A stretch of 64,000 nt of DNA from the NCBI GenBank assembly GCA_943788875.1, contig CALSSA010000008.1, forward strand, positions 115,743-179,742. The letters are read 5' to 3'. The notes beneath the pieces were generated by a model, which had not been told where the DNA came from, searched no databases, and saw only the letters and a list, made by a program, of their open reading frames with translations. A program made the position numbers and the translations under genes. The DNA comes from an uncultured Pseudomonadales bacterium. GTDB taxonomy: Bacteria > Pseudomonadota > Gammaproteobacteria > Pseudomonadales > Porticoccaceae. Below are positions 40,129-51,845 of this stretch, in pieces; positions within the stretch are counted from its first letter, which is position 1; the number at the start of each line of letters is the position of its first letter.

Positions 40129-40842
40129 TTAGCGCGAATGGACCTGACGATGCAGGATGCTGGAGAACTCGTCAGCAAAGGTTTCATAATTGCCGTTAAT
40201 TACCTCAACCTGAGCGGCGTAACGGTTATAGGCAATCACCGCGGGGATAGCGGCAAACAGGCCCATTGCTGTCGCGATCAACGCCTCGGAGATACCTGGA
40301 GCCACTGTAGCCAATGTCGCTTGCTGCACCATCGCCAGCCCGCGGAATGAATTCATAATGCCCCACACAGTGCCAAACAGACCTATATAAGGACTAACCG
40401 ACGCCACGCTGGCCAGAAAAGGCAGATTGGTACTCAGCTTCTCATCTTCGCGACTCAGTGCCACGCGCATGGCGCGATCTGTACCTTCCATCACTGCATC
40501 CGGATCAGCCTTATCGGTCTGGGCCAGACGATTAAACTCGCGAAAACCGGCGCGAAATACGTTTTCAATACCATCACCACCGCCATCCTCTTTAGCCTGA
40601 GCGGTCAGATCATGATACAAATTATTCAGATCTATCCCAGACCAAAAGGTATCTTCAAACTCACGGAACCCACGCTGGGCAGCACCCAGAAAAAGGCTGC
40701 GCTGGACAATCATAACCCAGGATACAACCGAGGCTATCAGCAGGATGCCCATGACCATCTGCACCAGCACACTGGCATTCAGGATAAGGGATAATATCGA
40801 CAGGTTTTCTTCATTCACCGTATAAACTCCAGATTTAGCCAA
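40129..40842 (-). CDS. tolQ: TolQ
   Basis: YIGLFGTVWGIMNSFRGLA, ATVAPGISEALIATAMGLFAAIPAV. Confidence 0.96.
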   Translation of the reverse strand: MAKSGVYTVNEENLSILSLILNASVLVQMVMGILLIASVVSWVMIVQRSLFLGAAQRGFREFEDTFWSGIDLNNLYHDLTAQAKEDGGGDGIENVFRAGFREFNRLAQTDKADPDAVMEGTDRAMRVALSREDEKLSTNLPFLASVASVSPYIGLFGTVWGIMNSFRGLAMVQQATLATVAPGISEALIATAMGLFAAIPAVIAYNRYAAQVEVINGNYETFADEFSSILHRQVHSR

Positions 40843-41257
40843 CTTGGCTTTTTAAAGTTGTACTCATTAGTTTTGGCATCGCCTGGGGCCGTTTACTGTC
40901 GGCATTGACGCAGGCTAATTTCACTCGCCCTTCTACCAACAACTCATCACCACGAAAAACCCGCTGAGTCATTTCAAATGTCACTCGGGACGCATTAACC
41001 GGTACTGCGGTCACGACAATCTGATCATCCAGCAGTGCTGGACTATGGTATTTAAGCCACACCTCATGGACCACAAACTGCAGACCATCAAACAGCGCTG
41101 GTTTGTCGAAGCCCATGCTGCGCATAAACTCAGTCCTGGCTCTTTCCATATATTTCAAATAATTAGCATAGAACACAATTCCGCCGATGTCCGTGTCCTC
41201 AACATATATCCTTATTGGCAGGCGAAACTCAGTGCTGGCCTCAGTCATCCAGAACAT
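40835..41257 (-). CDS. ybgC: tol-pal system-associated acyl-CoA thioesterase
   Basis: [30 protein letters not shown] hotdog signature. Confidence 0.94.
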   Translation of the reverse strand: MFWMTEASTEFRLPIRIYVEDTDIGGIVFYANYLKYMERARTEFMRSMGFDKPALFDGLQFVVHEVWLKYHSPALLDDQIVVTAVPVNASRVTFEMTQRVFRGDELLVEGRVKLACVNADSKRPQAMPKLMSTTLKSQVG

Positions 41258-42293
41258 CCATCTGTTGTTGAATCCGGGCTGGGCTTTTTAAACCAAAATG
41301 CTCATAAGCCATGCGCGTGGCCATTCGGCCTCTAGAGGTGCGCATCAGATAGCCCTGCTGAATAAGATAGGGCTCAAGTACATCTTCGATAGTGCCACGC
41401 TCTTCGCTCAGGGCAGCCGCAAGACTGTCAACACCCACCGGACCGCCATCAAACTTCTCTAACAGCGTCAGTAACAGGCGCCGATCCAGATGATCAAAGC
41501 CACTCTCATCAACATTGAGCATATTGAGCGCCGCATCAGCAACTTGCTGACTCACGGTGCCGTCCCCTTTGACCTCGGCATAATCTCGAACCCGACGCAG
41601 CAGACGATTGGCGATTCGCGGAGTGCCCCTTGAACGACAGGCAATTTCTCGGGCGCCATTTTCATCTATTGAAACACCCAGAATACTGCCCGCGCGTTTA
41701 ACAATACTGGTCAGATCATCAATAGAATAGAATTCGAGGCGCTGAACAATACCAAAGCGATCCCGCAGCGGTGAGGTCAGCAAACCGGCTCTAGTGGTAG
41801 CACCCACCAATGTAAAAGGAGGCAGATCCAGTTTAATAGAACGGGCCGCTGGCCCTTCACCAATAACAATATCCAGCTGATAGTCTTCTAGTGCGGGATA
41901 GAGAATCTCCTCTACCACCGGGCTTAGCCGATGGATTTCATCGATAAACAGCACATCCCCCGCTTCAAGATTAGTCAGCAGCGCGGCCAGATCACCAGCC
42001 TTTTCCAGCACTGGGCCAGAGGTGGTTTTCAGATCCACCTGCATCTCATTGGCAATAATATGGGCCAATGTGGTTTTACCCAGGCCGGGAGGGCCAAAGA
42101 CCAGGGTGTGATCCAGTGGCTCGCCGCGCTTGCGGGCAGCCTCAATAAATATCTGTAACTGCTCTTTTACGGCAGGCTGGCCAACATATTCAGCCAGTGC
42201 TGTGGGGCGAAGAGCGCGGTCAAAGCGCTCCTCGCTAACGGAAGTATCTGCGGAAATTAGTCGATCAGGTTCTATCATTGGACGCCATCTCAA
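41241..42293 (-). CDS. ruvB: Holliday junction helicase RuvB
   Basis: [32 protein letters not shown]. Confidence 0.97.
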   Translation of the reverse strand: MRWRPMIEPDRLISADTSVSEERFDRALRPTALAEYVGQPAVKEQLQIFIEAARKRGEPLDHTLVFGPPGLGKTTLAHIIANEMQVDLKTTSGPVLEKAGDLAALLTNLEAGDVLFIDEIHRLSPVVEEILYPALEDYQLDIVIGEGPAARSIKLDLPPFTLVGATTRAGLLTSPLRDRFGIVQRLEFYSIDDLTSIVKRAGSILGVSIDENGAREIACRSRGTPRIANRLLRRVRDYAEVKGDGTVSQQVADAALNMLNVDESGFDHLDRRLLLTLLEKFDGGPVGVDSLAAALSEERGTIEDVLEPYLIQQGYLMRTSRGRMATRMAYEHFGLKSPARIQQQMDVLDD

Positions 42294-42348
42294 ATTTGCC
42301 TGTAAGCATACCTTGATGGCCTTACATTTACACTAGCTGACTGCGGGG

Positions 42349-42948
42349 CTATTTCGACACCATGCTCTTAAGGGCAGCCCTGATCAGCTGTTCCGCGCTG
42401 CCAATATCATCACTGGCCGCTCTACTAACCATTTTAGCCGCATCCTGGGGCTTGTATCCCAGAGCAATAAGCGCGCTCTCAGCCTCCTCGGCAATATCCG
42501 GTTGCTGCACAACCTGAGTACCGCCACCGGAAGTGCCGGCATCGATATCACCAACCCGATCGCGCATCTCAATCACCAGGCGCTCCGCTGTCTTTTTGCC
42601 CACGCCAGGTAACTTCACCAATGTCGCCACATCATTGTTGTGCACACAGAGCGCAAACTCGGATGCCGACATGCCGGAGAGAATAGCCAGAGCCATTTTC
42701 GGGCCCACACCATTGACCTTAATCAAATGGCGAAACAGGGCTCGCTCAGACAACTCAGCAAAACCATAGAGCTGCTGCACATCCTCCCGCACCACAAAAT
42801 GGGTGTGCAAAACCACCGATTCACCGACACCAGGTACAGCAAAAAAAGTACTCAGTGACACCAGCACCTCATAGCCAACACCCTGTACATCCAGCAACAA
42901 GTCCGGTGCCTGCTTATCAATTACTGTGCCTTGAAGTCGCCCTATCAT
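42349..42948 (-). CDS. ruvA: Holliday junction helicase RuvA
   Basis: [28 protein letters not shown]; HhH motifs. Confidence 0.96.
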   Translation of the reverse strand: MIGRLQGTVIDKQAPDLLLDVQGVGYEVLVSLSTFFAVPGVGESVVLHTHFVVREDVQQLYGFAELSERALFRHLIKVNGVGPKMALAILSGMSASEFALCVHNNDVATLVKLPGVGKKTAERLVIEMRDRVGDIDAGTSGGGTQVVQQPDIAEEAESALIALGYKPQDAAKMVSRAASDDIGSAEQLIRAALKSMVSK

Positions 42949-42985
42949 TATCTTTGCTCTGTCCTTTCATACTGATTTATCAATT

Positions 42986-43510
42986 CTATTTATGCCTGCC
43001 GCGGGCATAGCCCTTCGCACCGGCGCCTGCCATAGCTGCATTGGTACGCATACTGTGAGCATGACAAATCGCCACTGCCAGCGCGTCTGCAGCATCTTCC
43101 GCCGGTGACTCAGAGAGCTTTAACAGCTGCACAATCATCATCTGAACCTGACTTTTATCCGCCGCGCCAGTACCCACCACCGACTGCTTGACGCTGCGCG
43201 CAGAATACTCTCCAACAGGCAGTCCACCATTGACCCCGGCCACTATGGCCGCACCCCGGGCCTGACCCAGCTTAAGGGCAGAGCCGGCATTTTGCGACAT
43301 AAAGACCTCTTCAATGGCCATATGCTCAGGCTGATACTGCTGAATAATCTGGCTGATCCCATCAAAGATTATTTTTAACCGTTCCGGCAGACCCGCCTCG
43401 GGCAGGCGCACAATACCGCTGGTGACATAGCTGATTTTGCTGCCAGCAATATCGATAACACCGTAGCCTGTGCGTCTGGAACCTGGATCAATACCTATTA
43501 TTCGAGTCAT
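42986..43510 (-). CDS. ruvC: Holliday junction resolvase RuvC
   Basis: [20 protein letters not shown]; start set at 43510. Confidence 0.96.
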   Translation of the reverse strand: MTRIIGIDPGSRRTGYGVIDIAGSKISYVTSGIVRLPEAGLPERLKIIFDGISQIIQQYQPEHMAIEEVFMSQNAGSALKLGQARGAAIVAGVNGGLPVGEYSARSVKQSVVGTGAADKSQVQMMIVQLLKLSESPAEDAADALAVAICHAHSMRTNAAMAGAGAKGYARGRHK

Positions 43511-43572
43511 GAACAAACTTGCCGTTGATTGAGCGCAGAGTGTTGCAACCCAACTGTCATCAGTCAACCATT

Positions 43573-43607
43573 AAAAAAGCCCCCTGAATAATATCCAGAG
43601 GGCCTTT
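43573..43607 (-). terminator. rho-independent terminator
   Basis: Reverse strand GCCCTCTGGATATTATTCAGGGGGCTTTTTT. Confidence 0.65.
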
Positions 43608-43638
43608 CGGTGCTTCTAAAAGCGGACCAGTTACAACC

Positions 43639-44310
43639 TTAGTCCTCAGCTTTAGGAGCTGCCTTAGCTTTTGGTGCTGCCTTGGCTTTTGCCTTTGGCG
43701 CAGCTTTGGCCTTGGCTTTTGGAGCAGCCTTAGCCTTGGGTGCCGCTTTCGCTTTTGGCGCTGCCTTAGCTTTGGCCTTGGCTTTTGGAGCCGCTTTGGC
43801 TTTAGCTTTGGCTTTTGGCTTTTCTTCGGCCGCAGGCGCCTCTTCCACCGCAGGTGCCTCTTCTACTGCTGGGGCTTCTTCAGCCGCTGGAGCTTCTTCT
43901 ACTGCCGGTGCTTCTTCAGCCGCTGGCGCTTCTTCGGCCGCTGGAGCTTCTTCTCGCAGGTGCTTCTTCGCCGCAGGTGCTTCTTCAGCCGCTGGCGCTT
44001 CTTCTACTGCAGGTGCTTCTTCTGCCGCAGGAGCTGCTTCTTCTGCTGGAGCTTCTTCCGCTGCAGGTTCCGGGGCCGCTTCTTCTGCCGCCGGAGCTTC
44101 TGCTACTGCTTCAGCCGCTGCCTCTTCTACCGCAGGTGCTTCTTCAACAACCGGGGCAGCAGGCGCTACTGCTTTGATCAATCCTTCAGCCAACAGGATG
44201 CGTACTTTCTCGTCAGCATTAACCCATTTTTTGTCAGCGTCTTTTACCGCATAACGGCCAGATGCTTTCTGATAAACAACGTATTCTTTAGTTTTCTTTA
44301 TAACTTTCAT
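43639..44310 (-). CDS. low-complexity histone H1/AlgP-like protein with conserved N-terminal head
   Basis: MKVIKKTKEYVVYQKASGRYAVKDADKKWVNADEKVRILLAEGLIKA head, EEAPA repeats, KAKAAPKAKA tail. Confidence 0.85.
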   Translation of the reverse strand: MKVIKKTKEYVVYQKASGRYAVKDADKKWVNADEKVRILLAEGLIKAVAPAAPVVEEAPAVEEAAAEAVAEAPAAEEAAPEPAAEEAPAEEAAPAAEEAPAVEEAPAAEEAPAAKKHLREEAPAAEEAPAAEEAPAVEEAPAAEEAPAVEEAPAVEEAPAAEEKPKAKAKAKAAPKAKAKAKAAPKAKAAPKAKAAPKAKAKAAPKAKAKAAPKAKAAPKAED

Positions 44311-44378
44311 CGCTATGACCTCTATTAATGATTACTCGTTTGAGTTTGTGGTTTAACATTTTAAAAATCGTTGATGGA

Positions 44379-45125
44379 CTAGCCTAGCTGTTCCATCACA
44401 TCATCGGGAATCTCTGCATTGGTATACACGTTTTGCACATCATCCAAATCTTCAAGGCCGTCGATCATTGCCAACAGCTTTTCCGCCCCCGCCAGATCAA
44501 GGGGCACTGAAATATCAGCCGCCAATGTCATTTCGGCATGGGCTGGTTGCAAACCTGCTGCGACCAGAGCATCTTTAACATTGAGGAAGTTCTCAAAGCT
44601 GGCTTGCACCTCCACTGAACCATCATCATGGCTCACCACATCCTCTGCCCCGGCATCCAAAGCCGCATCCATTAATGCCTCTTCATCGACACCGGGCTCA
44701 TAACTGATCTGGCCAATACGGTTAAACAGATAGGCCACAGACCCATCGGTACCCAGATTGCCCCCGCGCTTGGTAAAGGCATGGCGAACATCCCCTGCCG
44801 TACGGTTGCGATTGTCGGTCATACATTCAACAAGAATCGCGACACCACCAGGGGCATAGCCCTCATAGGTGATCTCGTCATAGTTCTCTCCATCACCAGC
44901 TCCGGCACCGCGAGCAATGGCCTTATCCACCGTGTCGCGCTTCATATTAGCGCCCAGAGCTTTATCCACAGCAGCTCGCAGGCGCGGATTATCATCTGGA
45001 TTGGGGCCACCGGCTTTTGCCGCTACCACCAGCTCGCGAATCAGCTTGGTAAAAATCTTACCGCGCTTTGCATCCTGCGCCGCTTTGCGATGTTTAATAT
45101 TGGCCCATTTACTGTGACCTGCCAT
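44379..45125 (-). CDS. yebC: YebC/PmpR family protein
   Basis: [32 protein letters not shown]; start set at 45125. Confidence 0.96.
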   Translation of the reverse strand: MAGHSKWANIKHRKAAQDAKRGKIFTKLIRELVVAAKAGGPNPDDNPRLRAAVDKALGANMKRDTVDKAIARGAGAGDGENYDEITYEGYAPGGVAILVECMTDNRNRTAGDVRHAFTKRGGNLGTDGSVAYLFNRIGQISYEPGVDEEALMDAALDAGAEDVVSHDDGSVEVQASFENFLNVKDALVAAGLQPAHAEMTLAADISVPLDLAGAEKLLAMIDGLEDLDDVQNVYTNAEIPDDVMEQLG

Positions 45126-45164
45126 CAACAACCTCCATTGCTAACTATTTGCTAACACCCCCGG

Positions 45165-46946
45165 TTAACTTGAGGGTTTTTCTTCCTTTACTCGCAGCTT
45201 GATATTCAAATCCCGCAGCTGTGCCGCTTCTACTGTACCCGGGGCATCTGTAAGCAGACAGGCCGCCGACTGGGTTTTCGGGAAGGCAATCACATCGCGA
45301 ATGCTGTCTGCACCCACCATCAGCATAATCAACCGGTCGAGGCCAAAGGCCAGACCACCATGGGGTGGCGCACCGTGCTTGAGGGCATCCAGCAAGAAGC
45401 CAAATTTCTCGCGCTGTTCTTCTTCACCTATGCCCAGCACATCAAAAACCACTTCCTGCATAGATTGATCATGGATACGAATGGAACCACCGCCCAACTC
45501 GCAGCCATTGAGCACCATATCATAGGCCCGGGACAGCGCATTGGCCGGGTCAGCTTTAAGCTCTTCCACGGAACATGAAGGTGCGGTAAATGGATGGTGC
45601 AATGGTGTCAGCCCACCTGTATCAGTCGTCTCAAACATGGGGAAATCAACAACCCACATTGGCGCCCAATCGCAGGTGTAGAGATTCAGATCCTCACCCA
45701 CTTTGCAGCGCAATGCGCCCAGCGCTTCAGAGACCACATTGGCTTTGTCTGCACCAAAGAAAATAATATCGCCATTCTTGGCATCCAGACGCTGCATAAT
45801 ATTCATGGTTACATCATCGCCAAGGAATTTAATAATCGGCGACTGCAGACCCTCTATACCAGTCTCAATGGCATTGACCTTAATCCAGGCCAGACCTTTG
45901 GCACCATAAATGCCGACAAACTTGGTGTAGTCATCAATCTGCTTGCGCGAGATTTCAGAGCCACCTTCAACCTTCAGGGCGGCAACCCGACAGGTTGGAT
46001 CATTGGCCGGGCCAGCAAAGACTTTAAATTCAATATCTTTCAGCAGGTCTTTAATCTCGACCAACTCAAGGGGTATGCGTAAATCTGGTTTGTCTGAACC
46101 ATATTTGTCCATGGCATCGGCATAGGTCATGCGCGGAAATGCATCGAACTCAACATTCATGTGTTCAGAGAAAATGCCCCGAATCATGGTTTCAGTGATC
46201 GACATAATATCCTCTTCATCAATAAAAGAGGCCTCTATATCAATCTGGGTGAATTCTGGCTGACGGTCAGCGCGCAGATCTTCATCGCGGAAACATTTAG
46301 CGATCTGGTAGTAGCGATCAAATCCAGCCACCATCAATAGCTGCTTAAACAGCTGTGGGGACTGGGGCATAGCAAAAAACTGCCCTGGATGGGTGCGGGA
46401 TGGAATCAGATAATCCCGAGCGCCCTCCGGGGTAGCTCTGGTCATAATCGGTGTTTCAATATCCAAAAAGCCATGATCAACCAGGTAGTTGCGAATGGAT
46501 GAGGTAATCTTGGAGCGGAACCTCAGGCTGTTCTGCATCTCGTTGCGGCGCAGATCCATATAGCGGTGCTTTAATCGCACATCTTCACCCACAGTTACAT
46601 GGTCATCCAACTGGAATGGCGGCGTCACTGCGGTATTGAGAATTTCCAGATTGGTGCCGTAGACTTCAATCTCACCCGTGTCCATATTGGGGTTGACCGT
46701 AGCTTCACTACGGGCTCTAACCTTACCAGTCACCTTGAGAACATATTCCGAACGAACCCGGTCTGCCTGAGCAAAGAAATCCCCGGCATCCGGATCAAAC
46801 ACCACCTGCACTATGCCCTCTCGATCGCGCAGATCAAGAAAGATCACTCCGCCATGGTCGCGGCGACGGTCAACCCAGCCACAGATAGTAATCTCTTCGT
46901 CAATATGGGCGCTTCTAACTTGTCCGCAATAGGTTGTTCGATACAT
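45165..46946 (-). CDS. aspS: aspartyl-tRNA synthetase
   Basis: [63 protein letters not shown]. Confidence 0.97.
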   Translation of the reverse strand: MYRTTYCGQVRSAHIDEEITICGWVDRRRDHGGVIFLDLRDREGIVQVVFDPDAGDFFAQADRVRSEYVLKVTGKVRARSEATVNPNMDTGEIEVYGTNLEILNTAVTPPFQLDDHVTVGEDVRLKHRYMDLRRNEMQNSLRFRSKITSSIRNYLVDHGFLDIETPIMTRATPEGARDYLIPSRTHPGQFFAMPQSPQLFKQLLMVAGFDRYYQIAKCFRDEDLRADRQPEFTQIDIEASFIDEEDIMSITETMIRGIFSEHMNVEFDAFPRMTYADAMDKYGSDKPDLRIPLELVEIKDLLKDIEFKVFAGPANDPTCRVAALKVEGGSEISRKQIDDYTKFVGIYGAKGLAWIKVNAIETGIEGLQSPIIKFLGDDVTMNIMQRLDAKNGDIIFFGADKANVVSEALGALRCKVGEDLNLYTCDWAPMWVVDFPMFETTDTGGLTPLHHPFTAPSCSVEELKADPANALSRAYDMVLNGCELGGGSIRIHDQSMQEVVFDVLGIGEEEQREKFGFLLDALKHGAPPHGGLAFGLDRLIMLMVGADSIRDVIAFPKTQSAACLLTDAPGTVEAAQLRDLNIKLRVKEEKPSS

Positions 46947-47000
46947 CAGTAATTTATTCCCAGTTTAATCAAGTGCCAATCACATTGGCGGTATTTGGTT

Positions 47001-47246
47001 TTAGTCTGCTGTTGCAGCTTTGCTGCTTGCAGAGTCCTTGTCGCCACTCAGGTTTTTCTTGTTGCCGCTTTTAAAATCCGTTTCGTACCAGCCACCGCCA
47101 CCCAGACGGAACCCGGCAGCAGAAATTAATTTATTTAATTCAGGCTGCTGACAGGCCGGGCAATTCACCAACGGCTCATCGCTCATTTTCTGCAGCGCCT
47201 CCAACTCATGCTGGCAAGCGTTACAGCGATATTCATAAATCGGCAT
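47001..47246 (-). CDS. FmdB-family zinc ribbon protein
   Basis: MPIYEYRCNACQHELEALQKMSDEPLVNCPACQ; start set at 47246. Confidence 0.92.
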   Translation of the reverse strand: MPIYEYRCNACQHELEALQKMSDEPLVNCPACQQPELNKLISAAGFRLGGGGWYETDFKSGNKKNLSGDKDSASSKAATAD

Positions 47247-47497
47247 ATACAAACATCCCTCCGAAAACTTGGTTGGCAACCAAAAAGCGCAGCATTATAC
47301 ATCAGCCAACCCGTCTGGCGAATGCTTAATAGGGCCTGTTTATCTGGCTTAAAAGTAAAAAGCCGCTAAAAAAAGCCTCAGTACATGGCACAAACATAGA
47401 TCAGCGGCTATAAATAAAGTCGAGGCCCTGTTTACGGTACCTGCGTTACCACAGGGTTGGTTTAATTTGGACAACCGAAATCACAAAGGAAGAGACA

Positions 47498-48061
47498 ATG
47501 GCTGTAAAAAAAGGTACTGCAAAAAAGAAGGCTCCAGCAAAGAAAAAAGCTGTCGCTAAAAAAGCTCCCGCCAAGAAAAAAACCGCTGTTAAAAAGGCTC
47601 CTGCAAAAAGAAAAGTCGCAAGCAAAAAGACGGTAAGCAAGAAAGCTGCTGCAAAAAAATCTCCCATCAAAAAGTCCCCGGCCAAGAAAGCTGCTCCCAA
47701 GAAAAAAGCAGCTGCCAAAAAACTAGTAGCTGCAAAACGCAAGCTGACAGCAATCAGTCAGCGCTATAGCAAGACAGAGATCATCAATGAACTGGCAGTA
47801 AATTCCGGCTTAAATCGCAAACAGGTAGGTACTGTTCTCGATGAACTGGCTATTTTGATTAGTCGCCATGTCAAAAAACGCGCTGTTGGCGAATTTGCAT
47901 TGGCAGGGTTAATTAAAATCACCACTGCAAAACGGCCGGCCAAAAAAGCCACCAAGGGCATCAACCCCTTTACCGGGCAAATGACCACCTTCAAGGCCAA
48001 GCCGGCGCGCACTGCAGTTAAGGTGCATCCCCTTAAGGGACTGGTAGATATGGCTCAGTAA
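47498..48061 (+). CDS. HU/IHF-family DNA-binding protein with N-terminal Lys/Ala histone-like tail
   Basis: KKKAPAKKKAVAKKAPAKKK tail then RYSKTEIINELAVNSGLNRKQVGTVLDELAILISRHVKKRAVGEFALAGLIKITTAKRPAKKATKGINPFTGQ. Confidence 0.9.
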   Translation: MAVKKGTAKKKAPAKKKAVAKKAPAKKKTAVKKAPAKRKVASKKTVSKKAAAKKSPIKKSPAKKAAPKKKAAAKKLVAAKRKLTAISQRYSKTEIINELAVNSGLNRKQVGTVLDELAILISRHVKKRAVGEFALAGLIKITTAKRPAKKATKGINPFTGQMTTFKAKPARTAVKVHPLKGLVDMAQ

Positions 48062-48089
48062 ACCACTGGTATCAGGTTTTCGAGCCCAG

Positions 48090-48120
48090 TAAAAACCCCA
48101 TCGCAAGGTGGGGGTTTTTA
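48090..48120 (+). terminator. rho-independent terminator
   Basis: taaaaacccca-tcgcaagg-tgggggttttta. Confidence 0.8.
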
Positions 48121-48149
48121 TGACAGGGGCTTTTTATGACAGGATCATT

Positions 48150-48560
48150 TTAGCCACAGTCCGGCAGCGCAGCCTGTAGTTCCAGCACCAGACTGGCCAG
48201 TTTGTCTTTGTTGTAACTGGCAGCTGGCTGCGCTCCCCATACAGGTCCAGGCCATGCCCCATCATTGCTAAACCGGGCCACATGATGCATATGCAACTGG
48301 GGTACCATATTGCCAATAGTGGCAATATTCAATTTGTCCGGGCGAAACAATGCGGTCATTGTCTCGGCCACGACGCAGGACTCATGGAGCAACTGCTGAC
48401 GATCTTCAATATCAAGCTGATAGACTTCTTGAATGCTGTGACGCTTGGGCACCAGGATAATCCAGGGGTAATTGGCATCCTTGCTCAGCAACACCAGACT
48501 CAGGGTAAATTCAGCCACCAGCACAGTGTCAGCCAGCAATCTCTCATGTAATTGAAACAT
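48150..48560 (-). CDS. HIT family protein
   Basis: NYPWIILVPKRHSIQEVYQL; MVPQLHMHHVARF histidine triad. Confidence 0.92.
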   Translation of the reverse strand: MFQLHERLLADTVLVAEFTLSLVLLSKDANYPWIILVPKRHSIQEVYQLDIEDRQQLLHESCVVAETMTALFRPDKLNIATIGNMVPQLHMHHVARFSNDGAWPGPVWGAQPAASYNKDKLASLVLELQAALPDCG

Positions 48561-48650
48561 TTTTTCACTCTACTCCCGTTTGCTCTGTACCGCGGCAGCT
48601 GCGCCCCGTAAAATAGTGGGTTTATTAATGCCACAAAGTGTAAGAAAACT

Positions 48651-50375
48651 ATGCGCGCCAGCCAATATCTGATTACCACCAAAAAAGAATCTCCTGCCGA
48701 CGCAGAGGTTATCAGCCATCAGCTTATGTTGCGTGCTGGCATGATCCGCAAGGTCGCCGCCGGATTATACAGCTGGTTGCCCCTGGGCCTGAGAGTATTT
48801 CGCAAAGTCGAAAATATTGTGCGCCAGGAGATGGATAAATCTGGTGCCCTGGAGCTTATGATGCCCGTGGTTCAACCGGCAGACCTGTGGCAAGAGTCAG
48901 GGCGCTGGGGACAGTTTGGTCCGGAACTGCTGCGCATCCAAGATCGTCACGATCGTGAGTTCTGCCTGGGCCCCACCCATGAAGAGGTGATCACCGATAT
49001 TATTCGCAATGAAATTAACAGCTACAAACAGCTACCCGCTAATTTCTATCAGATTCAAACCAAGTTTCGAGATGAGCGACGACCTCGATTTGGGGTAATG
49101 CGCACCAGAGAATTCTGCATGAAAGACGCATACTCTTTTCATGCCAATGCAGATTCGCTGCAGCAGACCTACGATCTGATGTACCAGACCTACAGCGCTA
49201 TCTTCACCCGCACCGGGTTGGTTTTTCGCGCCGTGCTGGCAGATACCGGCAGTATTGGTGGCAGCCATTCCCATGAATTTCATGTGCTGGCTGAATCCGG
49301 TGAGGACGCCATTGTATTCTCCAGCGAATCTGAATATGCCGCCAATATTGAAAAAGCCGAAGCGCTGGCCGAGGCAAAGGCTCCCGCAGCAGGGAGCGGA
49401 GATATGGCAGAACTGGCAACTCCAGGGGTACATACCATCAGTCAGCTCTGTGACTTTGTGGGCACGGATGCGACTAGCACCCTCAAGGCACTCATTGTTA
49501 GTGCAGAGGACGAAGAGGGTCAAAGCCAACTCTACGGTCTGATGGTGCGGGGCGATCATGAGCTAAATGAAGTCAAAGCACAGCATGCTCTGGGCCTGAG
49601 CAGCGAAATTACATTTGCCACAGAAGAGCAAATCAAAACCGCCTTAAACTGCGCACCCGGATCTCTGGGTCCGGTTAATCTGAATCTGCCTATGGTAGTG
49701 GACCACAGCGCTGCACAGCTTAGCGACTTTGTCTGTGGTGCCAACCGCGATGGCTACCATTTAACCAATGTTAACTGGGAGCGTGACTGCAGCGAATTTA
49801 CCGTAGCCGACATACGTAATGTAGTTGCTGGCGATCCAAGCCCGGATGGTAAAGGTGTTTTGGAGATTAAGCGCGGCATTGAGGTCGGCCATATCTTCCA
49901 GCTGGGCACCAAGTACAGTGAAGCCATGAAAGCCACAGTGCTGGATGAAAATGGAAAAGAACAGTTTATGAGCATGGGTTGCTATGGTATTGGTGTTAGT
50001 CGTATTGTCGCTGCCGCTATCGAGCAGAACCATGATGACAACGGTATTATCTGGCCAGCTGCCATTGCGCCTTTTCAGCTGGCAATTGTGCCGATCAATA
50101 TGCACAAATCCGACAATGTTAAACAGGCCTGCGAAAACCTATACGAAAAACTCAGCGCCGCTGGCCATGAAGTGTTATTTATGGATGAGCCGAAGGCTCG
50201 ACTGGGCGGTATGCTGGCTGATATTGAGCTTATCGGCATACCCCATCGCATTGTTATTGGCGATCGCGGCCTGGAAGAAGGCACAGTTGAATATCGCAGT
50301 CGTCGCGAAACGGAAAACCAATATATAGCAACGGAACAGCTAAATGACTTTATCAGCGATATTCTCCGCCAATAA
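48651..50375 (+). CDS. proS: prolyl-tRNA synthetase
   Basis: [49 protein letters not shown]; ProS-type with YbaK-like insertion. Confidence 0.97.
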   Translation: MRASQYLITTKKESPADAEVISHQLMLRAGMIRKVAAGLYSWLPLGLRVFRKVENIVRQEMDKSGALELMMPVVQPADLWQESGRWGQFGPELLRIQDRHDREFCLGPTHEEVITDIIRNEINSYKQLPANFYQIQTKFRDERRPRFGVMRTREFCMKDAYSFHANADSLQQTYDLMYQTYSAIFTRTGLVFRAVLADTGSIGGSHSHEFHVLAESGEDAIVFSSESEYAANIEKAEALAEAKAPAAGSGDMAELATPGVHTISQLCDFVGTDATSTLKALIVSAEDEEGQSQLYGLMVRGDHELNEVKAQHALGLSSEITFATEEQIKTALNCAPGSLGPVNLNLPMVVDHSAAQLSDFVCGANRDGYHLTNVNWERDCSEFTVADIRNVVAGDPSPDGKGVLEIKRGIEVGHIFQLGTKYSEAMKATVLDENGKEQFMSMGCYGIGVSRIVAAAIEQNHDDNGIIWPAAIAPFQLAIVPINMHKSDNVKQACENLYEKLSAAGHEVLFMDEPKARLGGMLADIELIGIPHRIVIGDRGLEEGTVEYRSRRETENQYIATEQLNDFISDILRQ

Positions 50376-50952
50376 ACGCTACCGCAGCCGCTTACCTGTC
50401 CACTTATCTAGTGCCGCGGCGCTGATACTACTGGCAATCAGTGGCGCCAGTGTGGCCAAAGAAGCCGATAGCGCCCTGCTAGATAAATTAAAACTCGCTA
50501 CCAACGAGGTGTCGGGTTTTGACAACCAATATGATGCCCAGGTCTGGTTGGTAGCCAAAGATCGCCCCCTAGCTCGTATCATTAAAGACCCATCCCAACG
50601 GCTGGCTCTGCTAAAGCTTATCCACAGTGAGGCCCGTCGCGCTGACCTAAAACCGGAAATTGTATTGGCACTTATAGAAGTAGAAAGTGCTTTTGATAGC
50701 TACGCTGTTTCCAGCGCCGGCGCCCAGGGTATAATGCAGGTAATGCCTTTTTGGAAAAAAGAACTCGGCCGCCCAGAAGACAATCTGATTAACCCGCAAA
50801 CCAATTTACGCTACGGCTGTACTATCCTTAAACATTACCTCGACAGAGAACAGGGCCGTCTCGCAGACGCGCTGGCGCGTTACAATGGTAGCTATGGCCA
50901 GTACTGGTATGCCGAGCGAGTATTGGATACCTGGGACTTGCATTGGCGTTGA
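50344..50952 (+). CDS. lytic transglycosylase, SLT domain
   Basis: [30 protein letters not shown]; 32-bp overlap with proS. Confidence 0.9.
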   Translation: MTLSAIFSANKRYRSRLPVHLSSAAALILLAISGASVAKEADSALLDKLKLATNEVSGFDNQYDAQVWLVAKDRPLARIIKDPSQRLALLKLIHSEARRADLKPEIVLALIEVESAFDSYAVSSAGAQGIMQVMPFWKKELGRPEDNLINPQTNLRYGCTILKHYLDREQGRLADALARYNGSYGQYWYAERVLDTWDLHWR

Positions 50953-51047
50953 GTAGCCATGGCTTGCTACCACCTCTGGGTTAGTCATAATGAGTTTTTG
51001 TCCAAGCTTTGTTAGACTTCCCGCAGAACGGACAGGAGGATACCAAC

Positions 51048-51833
51048 ATGAGTAAAGAATTATCTCCCAGTGAATTACGCCAACAAATTCGCAGCGGCAA
51101 ACATCTTGGTAATACCTCTGGATACTGCGCCGGCTATGTCCAGTGCAACCTGGTTATTCTGCCTACCGATTGGGCCGCAGACTTCTTGAAATTTTGTGAA
51201 GCCAACCCCAAGCCCTGCCCCTTAATCGCAGTGTCCGAACCCGGTGAATTTGCATTGCCAAAACTGGGTTCAGACTTTGATATACGCACAGATATACCCA
51301 AGTATCGAATTTTTGAACAGGGCCAACTCAGTGCCGAGGTTAACGATATTTGTGACGTCTGGCGCGATGATCTAGTGGTATTTTTGCTCGGCTGTTCCTT
51401 CTCTTTCGAGGAAGCATTAATTGCCGACGGGTTGGATGTGCGCAATATCAGTGAAGGGGTCAATGTGCCCATGTACAGAACCAATATTGACTGCACCTCT
51501 GCTGGCCCCTTTGTTGGCGAGATGGTAGTTAGCATGCGTCCGTTTACCCCTGAGGAAGCCTTAAAAGCAGTAGATATTAGCGGCCGGTTCCCCTCTGTTC
51601 ACGGCGAGCCAATCCATTATGCCAACCCGGGAGAAATTGGTATCGAAGATATCAACAAGCCGGACTATGGTGATAAAGTTACCATCAAAGACGACGAGCA
51701 CCCGTTATTCTGGGCCTGCGGTGTAACCCCCCAAGTAGCGCTGGAAAATGCCAAGCCGCCTTTTTGCATCACCCATAGTCCCGGCTATATGTTGGTAACC
51801 GATCTTAAAAACAGCGACCTTGAAGTTGCCTAA
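51048..51833 (+). CDS. DUF1445 / YcsI family putative hydro-lyase (D-glutamate cyclase N-domain-like)
   Basis: [62 protein letters not shown]. Confidence 0.93.
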   Translation: MSKELSPSELRQQIRSGKHLGNTSGYCAGYVQCNLVILPTDWAADFLKFCEANPKPCPLIAVSEPGEFALPKLGSDFDIRTDIPKYRIFEQGQLSAEVNDICDVWRDDLVVFLLGCSFSFEEALIADGLDVRNISEGVNVPMYRTNIDCTSAGPFVGEMVVSMRPFTPEEALKAVDISGRFPSVHGEPIHYANPGEIGIEDINKPDYGDKVTIKDDEHPLFWACGVTPQVALENAKPPFCITHSPGYMLVTDLKNSDLEVA

Positions 51834-51845
51834 CAGGACATAACG

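Noticed and set aside
43682-44254. Long + strand ORFs (190 aa and 120 aa) of Ala/Ser/Gly or Leu/Pro repeats
   Set aside because: Antisense shadows of the EEAPA/KAKA repeat gene on the minus strand.
47446-47742. 98-aa hydrophobic minus-strand ORF (AAFFLGAAFLAGDF...)
   Set aside because: Antisense translation of the Lys/Ala tail of the HU-type gene.
48108-48135. Direct repeat tttttatgacagg x2 after HU gene terminator
   Set aside because: Short local duplication including terminator T-tract; no functional argument.
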